Below are positions 7,237-19,803 of a stretch of 64,000 bases of DNA, piece by piece. The notes below the pieces were generated by a model. It did not search any database. It saw only the letters and a program-made list of their open reading frames with translations, and was not told where the DNA came from. Positions within the stretch are counted from its first letter, which is position 1, and each line of letters starts with the position of its first letter. The DNA comes from Duganella sp. BJB476. Lineage in GTDB: Bacteria; Pseudomonadota; Gammaproteobacteria; Burkholderiales; Burkholderiaceae_D. The DNA is taken from the NCBI RefSeq assembly GCF_003416895.1, contig NZ_QVIO01000003.1:558001-622000 (forward strand). The letters run 5' to 3'. Both the position numbers and the translations under genes were made by a program.

Positions 7237-8874
7237 TTAACGGGCGTAGCCGAACCAGGCGCCGAAGGCCGGCAGTTGCACCTGGCCGTCCACCACTGTA
7301 CCCGGCAGGCCGTAACCGTCCATCTGCTCGGCGCCCACCGCCTGCGGCAGCGCGCAGCTGACCGGCTCCGCACCCAGGTTGAACACGGCGATGATGCCAC
7401 GCTCCCCTTCGGCATCGCGGCGCAGCGCCAGCACCGGCTCCGGCGTGTCGAAGAACTGGATCGCGCCGCGCGTCAGCTGCGGCAGCTTGCGGCGCCAGGC
7501 GATGAACTTGCGGGTGAATTCCAGCGACGATGCGGCATCGCCCTCCTGCACCGAGGCCGCCTTGGCCAGGTGGTCCGGCGATACCGGCAGCCACGGCTTG
7601 CCTTCGGTGAAGCCGCCGTTGGCGCCGTCGGTCCACGCCATCGGCGTGCGGCAGCCGTCGCGGCCCTTGAACTCCGGCCAGAAGGTGATGCCGTACGGGT
7701 CCTGCAGCAGCTCGAACGGCACGTCCGCCTCGGCGAAGGCCAGTTCGTCGCCCTGGTACAGGCACGGCGTGCCTTTCAGCGACAGCTGCATCGCCAGGAT
7801 CATCTTGGCGAACGCCGCCGGTGCGTCCGGACCGCCCCAGCGGGTCGCCACGCGCTGCACGTCATGGTTGCCGACCGACCAGGAAGCCCAGCCGCCCTTG
7901 ACGCGCGCCTCGAAATTCTCCACTTGCTGGCGGATGTAGTGCGACGAGCAGGTCGGCACCAGCAGGTTGAAGCTGTAGGCCATTTGCAGCTTGTCGCCGT
8001 CGGCGGTGTACTCGGCCATCACGGCCAGCGAATCGTCGGCGCCCACTTCGCCGATGGCGACCGCCTTGTATTCATTGAGCAGCGAACGCAGTTTTTGCAG
8101 GAAAGGCAGGTTCTCCGGGCGGCTCTTGTCGTAGATGTGCGCCTGCATGCCGTAGGGATTGACGTCCGATACGGTGGCGGTGTCGCGGTTGACGGCCGGC
8201 GGATTGCTGCGCAGTTCCTGGTCGTGGAAGTGGAAATTGCAGGCATCCAGGCGGATGCCGTCGACGCCGCGCTCCAGCCAGAAACGCAGCGCGTCCAGGT
8301 GCGCCTGCTGCACTTGCGGGTTGTGGAAATTGACCTGCGGCTGGCTGACCAGGAAATTGTGTAAATAGTATTGACGACGGCGCGTATCCCACTGCCACGA
8401 CGAGCCGCCGAACACCGACATCCAGTTGTTCGGCGGATTGCCGTCCGGCGCCGGATCGGACCAGACATACCAGTCGGCCTTGGGATTGTCGCGGCTGGAG
8501 CGGCTCTCCTTGAACCATGCATGCTCCTCGGCCGTGTGGGCCATCACCTGGTCGATCATGATCTTCAGGCCCAGGCTGTGCGCCTTGGCGATCATCACGT
8601 CGAAGTCGGCCAGCGTGCCGAACATCGGATCGACGTCGCAGTAATCGGAGATGTCGTAGCCGAAATCCTTCATCGGCGATTTGAAATAAGGCGAAATCCA
8701 GACGATGTCCACGCCCAGCGATGCGATATAGTCCAGCTTTGCCGTAATCCCGGGTATATCGCCGATGCCGTCACCGTTGGTGTCGTTGAAGCTGCGCGGG
8801 TAGACCTGGTAGATGATCGCCTCGCGGTACCAGTCCTGGGAGTGCGGTGAAACTTGTGTAAGTTGCTTAGTCAT
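7237..8874 (-). CDS. Alpha-glucosidase, GH13 (GH13_23-like)
   Basis: A 545-residue enzyme without signal peptide, so probably cytoplasmic. It starts MTKQLTQVSP then WYREAIIYQVYPRSFNDTNG, the classic opening of oligo-1,6-/alpha-glucosidases. Catalytic residues are visible: nucleophile Asp in GIRLDACNFHFHD, acid/base Glu in AIGEVGADD, and transition-state Asp in VGNHDVQR. It would hydrolyse maltose and short maltodextrins or isomaltose to glucose for the adjacent glucokinase. The ATG at 8872-8874 is chosen over an upstream in-frame TTG that overlaps the promoter -10. A sigma-70-like promoter at 8918-8946 and an operator-like repeat at 8912-8924 lie just upstream. Confidence 0.93.
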   Translation of the reverse strand: MTKQLTQVSPHSQDWYREAIIYQVYPRSFNDTNGDGIGDIPGITAKLDYIASLGVDIVWISPYFKSPMKDFGYDISDYCDVDPMFGTLADFDVMIAKAHSLGLKIMIDQVMAHTAEEHAWFKESRSSRDNPKADWYVWSDPAPDGNPPNNWMSVFGGSSWQWDTRRRQYYLHNFLVSQPQVNFHNPQVQQAHLDALRFWLERGVDGIRLDACNFHFHDQELRSNPPAVNRDTATVSDVNPYGMQAHIYDKSRPENLPFLQKLRSLLNEYKAVAIGEVGADDSLAVMAEYTADGDKLQMAYSFNLLVPTCSSHYIRQQVENFEARVKGGWASWSVGNHDVQRVATRWGGPDAPAAFAKMILAMQLSLKGTPCLYQGDELAFAEADVPFELLQDPYGITFWPEFKGRDGCRTPMAWTDGANGGFTEGKPWLPVSPDHLAKAASVQEGDAASSLEFTRKFIAWRRKLPQLTRGAIQFFDTPEPVLALRRDAEGERGIIAVFNLGAEPVSCALPQAVGAEQMDGYGLPGTVVDGQVQLPAFGAWFGYAR

Positions 8875-8911
8875 AAGAAAATCCGGGGTTGGCAAAGCTG
8901 GATATAGGTTT

Positions 8912-8924
8912 GTAGACAATATAC
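8912..8924. promoter_or_regulatory. Operator-like repeat (GTAGT-N3-ACTAC family) at the GH13 promoter
   Basis: GTAGACAATATAC matches the recurring GTAGT-N3-ACTAC pattern at 7 of 10 arm positions and has TGTA...TATACA symmetry when extended one base each side. It overlaps the -10 hexamer of the minus-strand promoter of the alpha-glucosidase, the right place for repression. Confidence 0.5.
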
Positions 8925-8946
8925 ATCACGAATATGGTTTTTTCAA
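8918..8946 (-). promoter_or_regulatory. Sigma-70-like promoter for alpha-glucosidase/glk
   Basis: On the minus strand TTGAAA (8941-8946) is followed after 17 bases by TATATT (8918-8923). The predicted start of transcription is about 35 bases before the ATG at 8874. Spacing and hexamers are close to consensus. Confidence 0.6.
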
Positions 8947-8962
8947 TCCATGAGGCACTTGC

Positions 8963-8981
8963 GGATTAATACAATTAATCC
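8963..8981. promoter_or_regulatory. Perfect 19-bp palindrome between divergent promoters
   Basis: GGATTAAT-ACA-ATTAATCC is perfectly symmetrical with 8-base arms. It sits midway between the divergent alpha-glucosidase and POT transporter genes and is unlike the GTAGT-N3-ACTAC elements, so it may bind a second regulator. No similar copy was noticed elsewhere in the window. Confidence 0.5.
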
Positions 8982-9032
8982 ATAAAAATCAACATCTTGC
9001 GAATATTTACAAAATTTCGCAGGATAAAAATA

Positions 9033-9045
9033 GTAGTCAAACTAC
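9033..9045. promoter_or_regulatory. Operator-like palindrome GTAGT-CAA-ACTAC
   Basis: Perfect 5-base arms around a 3-base spacer, 21 bases before the GTG start of the POT transporter. The same 13-bp form recurs before the pullulanase, the GH13 at 30511 and in the TonB receptor leader. Confidence 0.65.
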
Positions 9046-9066
9046 ACAAAATCAGGAGAGAAAATA

Positions 9067-10686
9067 GTGAGCAACACCGGTAACGGGCCGATGCCCCGGC
9101 AAATTCCTTACATCATCGCCAACGAAGGCTGCGAACGCTTCAGCTTTTATGGCATGCGCAACATCCTGACGCCGTTCCTGCTCAGCACCCTGTTGCTGTT
9201 CGTGCCGCTGGCCGACCGCGCCAGCGAGGCCAAGCACGTCTTCCACACCTTCGTCATCGGCGTGTACTTCTTCCCGCTGCTGGGCGGCTGGCTGGCCGAC
9301 CGCTGGTTCGGCAAGTACAACACGGTGTTCTGGTTCAGCCTGATCTACGTGGCCGGCCATGCCTGCCTGGCTATCTTCGAGGACAACCTCAAGGGCTTCT
9401 ACTTCGGCCTGTTCCTGATCGCGTTCGGCTCGGGCGGCATCAAGCCGCTGGTGGCGGCCTTCGTCGGCGACCAGTTCGACCAGACCAACAAGAACCGCGC
9501 CAAGCTGGTGTATGACGCCTTCTACTGGATCATCAACTTCGGCTCTTTCTTCGCCTCGCTGCTGATGCCGGTGTTCCTGCGCGACTACGGCCCGGCCGTC
9601 GCCTTCGGCATTCCCGGCATCCTGATGGCGGTCGCCACGCTGGTATTCTGGCTCGGCAAGCGCAAGTACATCCACGTACCGCCGGCCGCGCCGAATCCCA
9701 ACTCCTTCAGCAGCGTGGCCCGCACCGCGCTGATGAGCAAGCAGCCCGGCCAATCGCGTCCAGGCCTGATGATGACCGGTGTCGGCGCGCTGGGCGCGGT
9801 GGCGTCGCTGTGCATGACGCCGCAGTGGGGCTTCGTCATCGCCGCCTGCCTGGCGCTGGTGCTGGTGCTGGCGTTTGGCGGCATCGGCGTGTCGATGCAA
9901 CTGGACCGCGCACGCGGCCTGCATAGCGACGAGGCGGTGGAAGGCGTGCGCTCGGTGCTGCGCGTCCTGATCGTGTTCGCGATGGTGACGCCGTTCCATT
10001 CGCTGTTCGACCAGAAGGCGTCGACCTGGATCGTGCAGGCCAATGCGATGAATAGCCCGCTGCTGAACATCTTCGGCTGGGAATTCACGCTGCTGCCGGC
10101 GCAGATGCAGGCGGTCAATCCGATTCTGGTGATGCTGCTGATCCCGTTCAACAACCTGGCCTTGTATCCGATCATGCGCGCCATCGGCATCACGCCAACG
10201 CCGCTGCGCCGCATGGGCATGGGCATCGCGCTGGCTGGCGTGTCGTGGATCGTGATCGGCATGATCCAGTTGCAGATGGACGGTGGAGACAAGGTCTCCA
10301 TCCTGTGGCAGCTGCTGCCGTATGCGCTGCTGACGCTGGGTGAGGTACTGGTGTCGGCGACGGGACTGGAGTTCGCCTATAGCCAGGCGCCGGCGCCGAT
10401 GAAGGGCATCATCCTGAGCTTCTGGTATCTGGCGATCACGGTCGGCAACCTGTGGGTGCTGATCGTCAATGCGGGGGTGAAGAACGACGCCGTCAGCGCG
10501 TACATCGCCACCAGCGGCTTGAGCGTGATCGCGTTCCAGATGTTCTTCTTTGCCGCCTTCGCGCTGCTGGTCGCGGCCATCTTCGCGCTGTACGCGATAC
10601 GCTACAAGATGGTGGATAACTACCGCAGCGAAGGCCCTGCAAGCTTCTGCTACCCCGAGGGAGAAAAGGGCGAATCCAAGCCATAA
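9067..10686 (+). CDS. POT/PTR2-family proton-coupled transporter
   Basis: A 539-residue membrane protein with about 14 hydrophobic segments. The N-terminus has the POT proton-coupling signature ExxER in NEGCERFSFYG, followed by LGGWLADRWFGKY and the GxGGIKPLVAAFVGDQF motif of PTR2 proteins. The start is GTG at 9067, with AGGAGAG just upstream. POT transporters usually import di- and tripeptides, but this copy lies inside the glucan locus, behind its own operator-like palindrome and next to alpha-glucosidase and pullulanase, so another substrate such as an oligosaccharide is possible (inference). A strong terminator at 10717-10750 closes the transcription unit. Confidence 0.88.
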   Translation: MSNTGNGPMPRQIPYIIANEGCERFSFYGMRNILTPFLLSTLLLFVPLADRASEAKHVFHTFVIGVYFFPLLGGWLADRWFGKYNTVFWFSLIYVAGHACLAIFEDNLKGFYFGLFLIAFGSGGIKPLVAAFVGDQFDQTNKNRAKLVYDAFYWIINFGSFFASLLMPVFLRDYGPAVAFGIPGILMAVATLVFWLGKRKYIHVPPAAPNPNSFSSVARTALMSKQPGQSRPGLMMTGVGALGAVASLCMTPQWGFVIAACLALVLVLAFGGIGVSMQLDRARGLHSDEAVEGVRSVLRVLIVFAMVTPFHSLFDQKASTWIVQANAMNSPLLNIFGWEFTLLPAQMQAVNPILVMLLIPFNNLALYPIMRAIGITPTPLRRMGMGIALAGVSWIVIGMIQLQMDGGDKVSILWQLLPYALLTLGEVLVSATGLEFAYSQAPAPMKGIILSFWYLAITVGNLWVLIVNAGVKNDAVSAYIATSGLSVIAFQMFFFAAFALLVAAIFALYAIRYKMVDNYRSEGPASFCYPEGEKGESKP

Positions 10687-10716
10687 GTATCAAAACTACA
10701 GATTTTGGATTACCAT

Positions 10717-10750
10717 AACCGGCAAATACAGGGGTATTTGTCGGTTTTTT
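10717..10750 (+). terminator. Rho-independent terminator after the POT transporter
   Basis: The stem ACCGGCAAATAC (10718-10729) pairs with GTATTTGTCGGT (10734-10745), 12 pairs with one G-U, with the loop AGGG, followed by a T run to 10750. Confidence 0.85.
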
Positions 10751-10763
10751 GTAGCCGCACTAC
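10751..10763. promoter_or_regulatory. Operator-like repeat GTAGC-CGC-ACTAC before the pullulanase
   Basis: Nine of ten arm positions match GTAGT-N3-ACTAC. It follows directly on the POT terminator and precedes a TATAAT at 10772-10777 by eight bases. A TTGTAG 17 bases upstream of that TATAAT overlaps the repeat and could be the -35, although the resulting start of transcription would fall inside the GGAGG ribosome site, so the exact promoter is uncertain. Confidence 0.55.
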
Positions 10764-10792
10764 CTAAATTCTATAATTTTGGAGGCGGCGAT

Positions 10793-13546
<2,754 letters not shown>

Positions 13547-13594
13547 ACACCGTGATATCTTTTCGGCTCCCAGTCGAGCCGGAAAGAGACCATA

Positions 13595-13954
13595 ATGAGA
13601 CGCAACCATATCGCATCACTGCTGCTAACGCTAACCCTCAGCGCCTGCGGCGGCGGTGGAGACTACAACGCGCCAGCGAATCATGCACCGATCGCCATCG
13701 CCGGTCCCGCACAAGGCGTGACGGCGGGCAGCTCGGTCAAGCTGGCCGGCAGCGGCACCGACGCCGACCAGGACATCCTCAGTTATTCGTGGACGCTGAC
13801 CAAACCCGCAGGCAGCACCGCCGCCCTGCTGAACTACCACGTCGCCACGCCGACCTTCTTCGCCGACCTGCCGGGCGTCTACGTCGCCACGCTGACCGTC
13901 AACGACGGCAAACTCGATAGCGCGCCATCGTCCGTCGTCATCACCGCGCAGTAG
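13595..13954 (+). CDS. Small PKD-domain lipoprotein
   Basis: A 119-residue protein with a lipoprotein signal: positive start MRRNH, hydrophobic core, and lipobox LSAC with the Cys at about residue 19 followed by Gly residues. The rest is one PKD-like beta-sandwich (about 30-118), with the typical SGSSVKL-like opening, DADQDILSYSWTL and VATLTVNDG. It may help a surface enzyme or receptor hold polysaccharide, or simply be an orphan module. It lies 48 bases after the pullulanase, with a short hairpin (CGGCTC/GAGCCG, 13564-13581) between them, and is probably co-transcribed with it. Confidence 0.8.
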   Translation: MRRNHIASLLLTLTLSACGGGGDYNAPANHAPIAIAGPAQGVTAGSSVKLAGSGTDADQDILSYSWTLTKPAGSTAALLNYHVATPTFFADLPGVYVATLTVNDGKLDSAPSSVVITAQ

Positions 13955-14070
13955 CTGGCGCAGCTTGTTTAGTAATCGGCCAATAAACATGAAGGCCGCC
14001 CAGGCCTGTTGGTTTCCGGCGATGGCATAGCTGCTACACTGGTTTTCGCCAGTCACCACCGCCAAAAACC

Positions 14071-16353
14071 ATGAAACTGCACACGCTTGCGCTGCCCCTC
14101 CTCCTGTCCGCGCTGACCGCTTCGGCCGCGCCCATCGCCGATCCTGTCGAATGGATCAATCCCTTGATGGGCACCGCCAGCAAGCCCGAACTATCAAACG
14201 GCAATACCTATCCGACCATCGCGCTGCCGTGGGGGATGAATTTCTGGACGCCGCAGACCGGCAAGATGGGCAACGGCTGGGCCTACACCTACGACGCCGA
14301 CAAGATCCGCGGCTTTAAGCAAACGCACCAGCCGTCGCCATGGATGAACGACTACGGCCAGTTCGCCATCATGCCCGTTACCGGCAAGCCCAAGTTCACG
14401 CAGGACGACCGCGCCAGCTGGTTCTCGCACAAGGCGGAAGTGGCCAAGCCCTATTACTACAGCGTCTACCTGGCCGATGCCGACGTGACCACCGAGATCG
14501 CGCCGACCGAACGCGCGGCTCAGTTCCGTTTCACCTTCCCAAAAACCGACGACGCCTACGTGGTGGTGGACGCCTATGACAAAGGCTCGTACATCAAGGT
14601 GATTCCGGCGGAGCGCAAGATCGTCGGCTACAGCACCCGCTACGCGCGCGGTCCGCTGCCGAAGAATTTCAAGAACTACTTCGTCATCTACTTCGACAAG
14701 CCATTCACCTCCACCCGCATCTGGAGCGGCGACAAAGTGGTGAGCAATGTCATGGAACTGGCCAGCGACCATAGCGGCGCAGTGGTCGGCTTCAAGACCG
14801 CAAAAGGCGAAAAGGTCGGCATGCGCGTGGCCTCCTCCTTCATCAGCGAAGCACAGGCGGAGCTGAACCTGAAGCGCGAACTGGCGGCCGACAGCTTCGA
14901 CGCCACCGCGCAAAAAGGCAAGGAGGTGTGGAACAAGACGCTGAGCCGCATCAGCGTGGAAGGCGGCAGCGACGACCAGACGCGCACCTTCTATTCCAGC
15001 CTGTATCGCATGCTCTTCTTCCCGAACAAACTGTATGAGATCGACGCCAACAACCAGATCGTCCACTGGAGTCCTTACAACGGCAAGATCCTGCCCGGCT
15101 ATATGTACGCAGGCACCGGCTTCTGGGACACCTTCCGCGCGCTGTATCCCTTCCTTAACCTGATGTACCCGTCGATCAACCGCGAGATGCAGGCCGGCCT
15201 GGCGAACGACTACAAGGAAAGCGGCTGGCTGCCCGAATGGTCCAGCCCCGGCCTGGCCGACGTCATGATCGGGAATAACTCGGCATCGGTGGTGGCGGAG
15301 GCCTATGTCAAAGGCTTGCGCGGCTACGACATCGACACCCTGTGGCAAGCGCTGAAGCACGGCGCCGACAACGAAGGACCGATGAGCGCCGTCGGCCGCG
15401 CCGGCGTCAAGTACTACAACGAACTTGGCTACGTGCCGTACGACGTCAAGATCAACGAGAACGCCGCACGCACGCTGGAATATGCGTACGACGATTTCGC
15501 CATCTACCAGCTGGGCAAGGCGCTCGGCAAGCCGCAGTCGGAGATCGGCATCTACGCGCAGCGGGCGATGAACTATAAAAAACTGTTCGACCCGGATACG
15601 GGCCTCATGCGCGGCAAGAACAAGGACGGCAGCTTCCAGTCGCCCTTCAACCCGTTCAAATGGGGCGACGCCTTCACCGAGGGGAATAGCTGGCATTACA
15701 CCTGGTCCGTGTTCCAGGACGTGAACGGCCTGGTGGACCTGATGGGCGGCCGCGAGAAGTTCGTCGCCAAGCTGGATCAGGTGTTCACGCTGCCGCCGAC
15801 CTTCGACGAAAGCTACTACGGCGAAGTGATACACGAGATCCGCGAAATGCAGATCGCGAACATGGGCCAGTACGCGCACGGCAACCAGCCCATCCAGCAC
15901 ATGATCTACCTGTACGACTACGCGGGCGCGCCGTGGAAGACGCAGTACTGGGCGCGCGAAACCATGAACCGCCTGTACAAGGCCACGCCGGACGGCTACT
16001 GCGGCGACGAGGACAACGGCCAGACCTCGGCATGGTATGTGTTCTCGGCGCTGGGCTTCTACCCTGTCACGCCGGTGGTGCCGCAGTACGTACTGGGCGC
16101 GCCGCTGTTCAAGAAGGTCACGCTGCGCCTGGAGAACGGCAAGACGGTGGTCATCAACGCCCCCGCCAACAGCGACAGCAAGCGCTATGTGAACGCGCTC
16201 AAGGTCGACGGCAAGCCGTATTCGAAGAACTGGCTAAGCCATGCCGGATTGATGCAGGGCGCGGTGCTGGACTTCGACATGTCCGACAAGCCGAACACGC
16301 AACGCGCCACCGCACCAGCTGAGGCGCCCTACTCGCTCTCGACCGACCGCTAA
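14071..16353 (+). CDS. Exported GH92 alpha-mannosidase
   Basis: A 760-residue protein with a signal peptide (LPLLLSALTASAAP). It shows the GH92 layout: an N-terminal beta sandwich with NPLMGTASKP and GNTYPTIALPWGMNFWTPQTG, then an (alpha/alpha)6 domain with FWDTFRALYPFL, the catalytic-Glu region GEVIHEIREM, and GDEDNGQTSAWYVFSALGFYP, whose Asp pair is the expected base site. GH92 enzymes are calcium-dependent inverting exo-alpha-mannosidases acting on mannan or N-glycans. No clear ribosome site precedes the ATG. No operator-like repeat is seen upstream, so it may not belong to the glucan regulon although it lies inside the locus. It converges on the amylase gene with a three-base gap. Confidence 0.92.
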   Translation: MKLHTLALPLLLSALTASAAPIADPVEWINPLMGTASKPELSNGNTYPTIALPWGMNFWTPQTGKMGNGWAYTYDADKIRGFKQTHQPSPWMNDYGQFAIMPVTGKPKFTQDDRASWFSHKAEVAKPYYYSVYLADADVTTEIAPTERAAQFRFTFPKTDDAYVVVDAYDKGSYIKVIPAERKIVGYSTRYARGPLPKNFKNYFVIYFDKPFTSTRIWSGDKVVSNVMELASDHSGAVVGFKTAKGEKVGMRVASSFISEAQAELNLKRELAADSFDATAQKGKEVWNKTLSRISVEGGSDDQTRTFYSSLYRMLFFPNKLYEIDANNQIVHWSPYNGKILPGYMYAGTGFWDTFRALYPFLNLMYPSINREMQAGLANDYKESGWLPEWSSPGLADVMIGNNSASVVAEAYVKGLRGYDIDTLWQALKHGADNEGPMSAVGRAGVKYYNELGYVPYDVKINENAARTLEYAYDDFAIYQLGKALGKPQSEIGIYAQRAMNYKKLFDPDTGLMRGKNKDGSFQSPFNPFKWGDAFTEGNSWHYTWSVFQDVNGLVDLMGGREKFVAKLDQVFTLPPTFDESYYGEVIHEIREMQIANMGQYAHGNQPIQHMIYLYDYAGAPWKTQYWARETMNRLYKATPDGYCGDEDNGQTSAWYVFSALGFYPVTPVVPQYVLGAPLFKKVTLRLENGKTVVINAPANSDSKRYVNALKVDGKPYSKNWLSHAGLMQGAVLDFDMSDKPNTQRATAPAEAPYSLSTDR

Positions 16354-16356
16354 CGC

Positions 16357-18048
16357 TTACTCCTGCCCGATCAAGACGACAGCGTTCTTCGTACCGAAGC
16401 TAACGCTGCCGCCTTTCACCACGGCGCTCTTGCCGGAGTAGTAGTCCTTGACCTTCTGGCCGTTGGCGAACACGCCGTGCAGATTGATGCTTGCGGCTTT
16501 ATCGGTCGGCAGGTCCAGCGCGACGACCACCTTGTCGTGCAGCGCGCCTTTGTCGTAGGTGCGCTTGAAGACGTAAGGTTTGGCTTGCAGCTGCTGGTGC
16601 ACGCCCGCGCCCACCGACACGTGGTCCTTGCGGAACAGGCCGATCTTGGCCCAGTGCGCGCGCACCTCGCCGATCTTGTATCCATCGCGCTGCACGTTCT
16701 GCGCCAGTTCATCCCAGTTCATGAAGGAGCGCAGCTTGGCGTCGCCCACCGCTTCGGCCACGTCCAGCTTGCGCGCGGTCTCGTCGCCGTAGTAGATCTG
16801 CGCCGCGCCGGGCGCCAGCAGCAGTTTGTTCGCGCTTTCGAACGGCTTCCTGCGCGAGGCATCAAACGGCTTGTCGTAATCGTGTGAGTCCAGGTAGTTC
16901 AGCACCGAGTAGCCATCCAGCGCACCGCCGTGCAGAATATTCGAATAGCTGCTGAACAGCGGCTCGTAATCCTTCTCCGCGTCGTACACCAGGCCGAAAT
17001 TGATCAGGCTATTGAAGCCGCTCTGATAATAGTTGGCGGTCTGGCCGCCGCCCAGGTCGAACACCAGGCCCTGCGCGATGTTGTAGTTGTAGACTTCCGC
17101 CGTCGAATAGAACTTGTCGTCGCTGAGCTTCTTGTCTGGGTTGGCACGCTTCCAGTCTTCGAAGGCCTCGGCAGCCACGGTGTTCAGTTCCTTCCATACC
17201 TTGGCTTCGACGTGCTTGACGGTGTCGGCGCGGAAGCCGTCGACGCCGTACTTGCGCACCCAGTCCGAATGCCACTTCATCAGGTAGTAGCGCGGCGCGC
17301 GCGGATAGCCGGTGCGGGCGAAGAACTCGTTCAACTCCTTCACTTCGCGCTCGAAGCGGCCTTCGCGCTGCCATTTCGCGGCCAGGTTCTCCGGCAGCTC
17401 GACCGGCGTATCGCTGTCGGTGCGGAAGTCCGGCAGGTTCTTCACCAGCGTGCATTCGATGGTGGTCTTGGCGTCCTTGTAGGTGCACTGCGGGCCGGTG
17501 CGCACCCAGTCGTCCGGCCAGGCGTAGTCAGTCTCCGTCACCGGGCCGGTCTGGTTCATCACCACGTCCAGCAACACGCGGATGCCGTGCGCGTGCGCGG
17601 CGTCGACCAGGTTGCGGAAGTCGTTTTCCGTCCCCAGGTTGGCGTCGACGGCGGTGAAGTCGGCGGCCCAGTAACCATGGAAGCCGTAGGACTTACCGGT
17701 GCCTTCGTCGGTGCCTTCGTGGATCTGCTCCACCGGCGGCGAGACCCAGATCGCGCTGACGCCCAGGCTGTCGAAATAGCCTTCATTGATCTTGTTGGTG
17801 ATGCCGGCCAGGTCACCGCCCATGTAGCCGCGCAGCGGGCCGGCGTCCGCCTTGCGGCCGTAGGCGAGATCGTTGCCGATGTAGGCGTTGTTGAAGCGGT
17901 CGGTCAGCATGAAATAGATCGTGGCGTTCTCCCACAGGAATGGCTTGCGGGCGGCCTGCTTGGCGGCCGGCGCAGCGATGGCCGAGGTGCCGGCCGCAGC
18001 CGCTCCAAGCGCCAGCGCCAGGGTCATTGCAAGGGGAGTCAATTTCAT
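16357..18048 (-). CDS. Exported alpha-amylase, GH13 (MalS-like)
   Basis: A 563-residue enzyme with a signal peptide (LAMTLALALGAAAAGTSAIAAP). The barrel carries YFMLTDRFNN, GFHGYWAADFTAVD, DVVMNQTG (conserved region I), nucleophile Asp in VDGFRADTVKHVE, acid/base Glu in YSTAEVYNYN and Asp in YLDSHDYDK. The closest layout I recognise is MalS-type periplasmic amylase (GH13_19), with a short beta C-terminal domain. It would release short maltodextrins in the periplasm or medium. AAGGAAG precedes the ATG. It is the third gene of the operon MFS permease - pgm - amylase, 22 bases after pgm. Confidence 0.92.
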   Translation of the reverse strand: MKLTPLAMTLALALGAAAAGTSAIAAPAAKQAARKPFLWENATIYFMLTDRFNNAYIGNDLAYGRKADAGPLRGYMGGDLAGITNKINEGYFDSLGVSAIWVSPPVEQIHEGTDEGTGKSYGFHGYWAADFTAVDANLGTENDFRNLVDAAHAHGIRVLLDVVMNQTGPVTETDYAWPDDWVRTGPQCTYKDAKTTIECTLVKNLPDFRTDSDTPVELPENLAAKWQREGRFEREVKELNEFFARTGYPRAPRYYLMKWHSDWVRKYGVDGFRADTVKHVEAKVWKELNTVAAEAFEDWKRANPDKKLSDDKFYSTAEVYNYNIAQGLVFDLGGGQTANYYQSGFNSLINFGLVYDAEKDYEPLFSSYSNILHGGALDGYSVLNYLDSHDYDKPFDASRRKPFESANKLLLAPGAAQIYYGDETARKLDVAEAVGDAKLRSFMNWDELAQNVQRDGYKIGEVRAHWAKIGLFRKDHVSVGAGVHQQLQAKPYVFKRTYDKGALHDKVVVALDLPTDKAASINLHGVFANGQKVKDYYSGKSAVVKGGSVSFGTKNAVVLIGQE

Positions 18049-18070
18049 GCTGTCTTCCTTTATCTAAGTT

Positions 18071-19798
<1,728 letters not shown>

Positions 19799-19803
19799 CT
19801 ACA

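Noticed and set aside
14025-14045. GTAGC-like match upstream of GH92 as an operator copy
   Set aside because: Only about 6 of 10 arm positions match and it has little symmetry.
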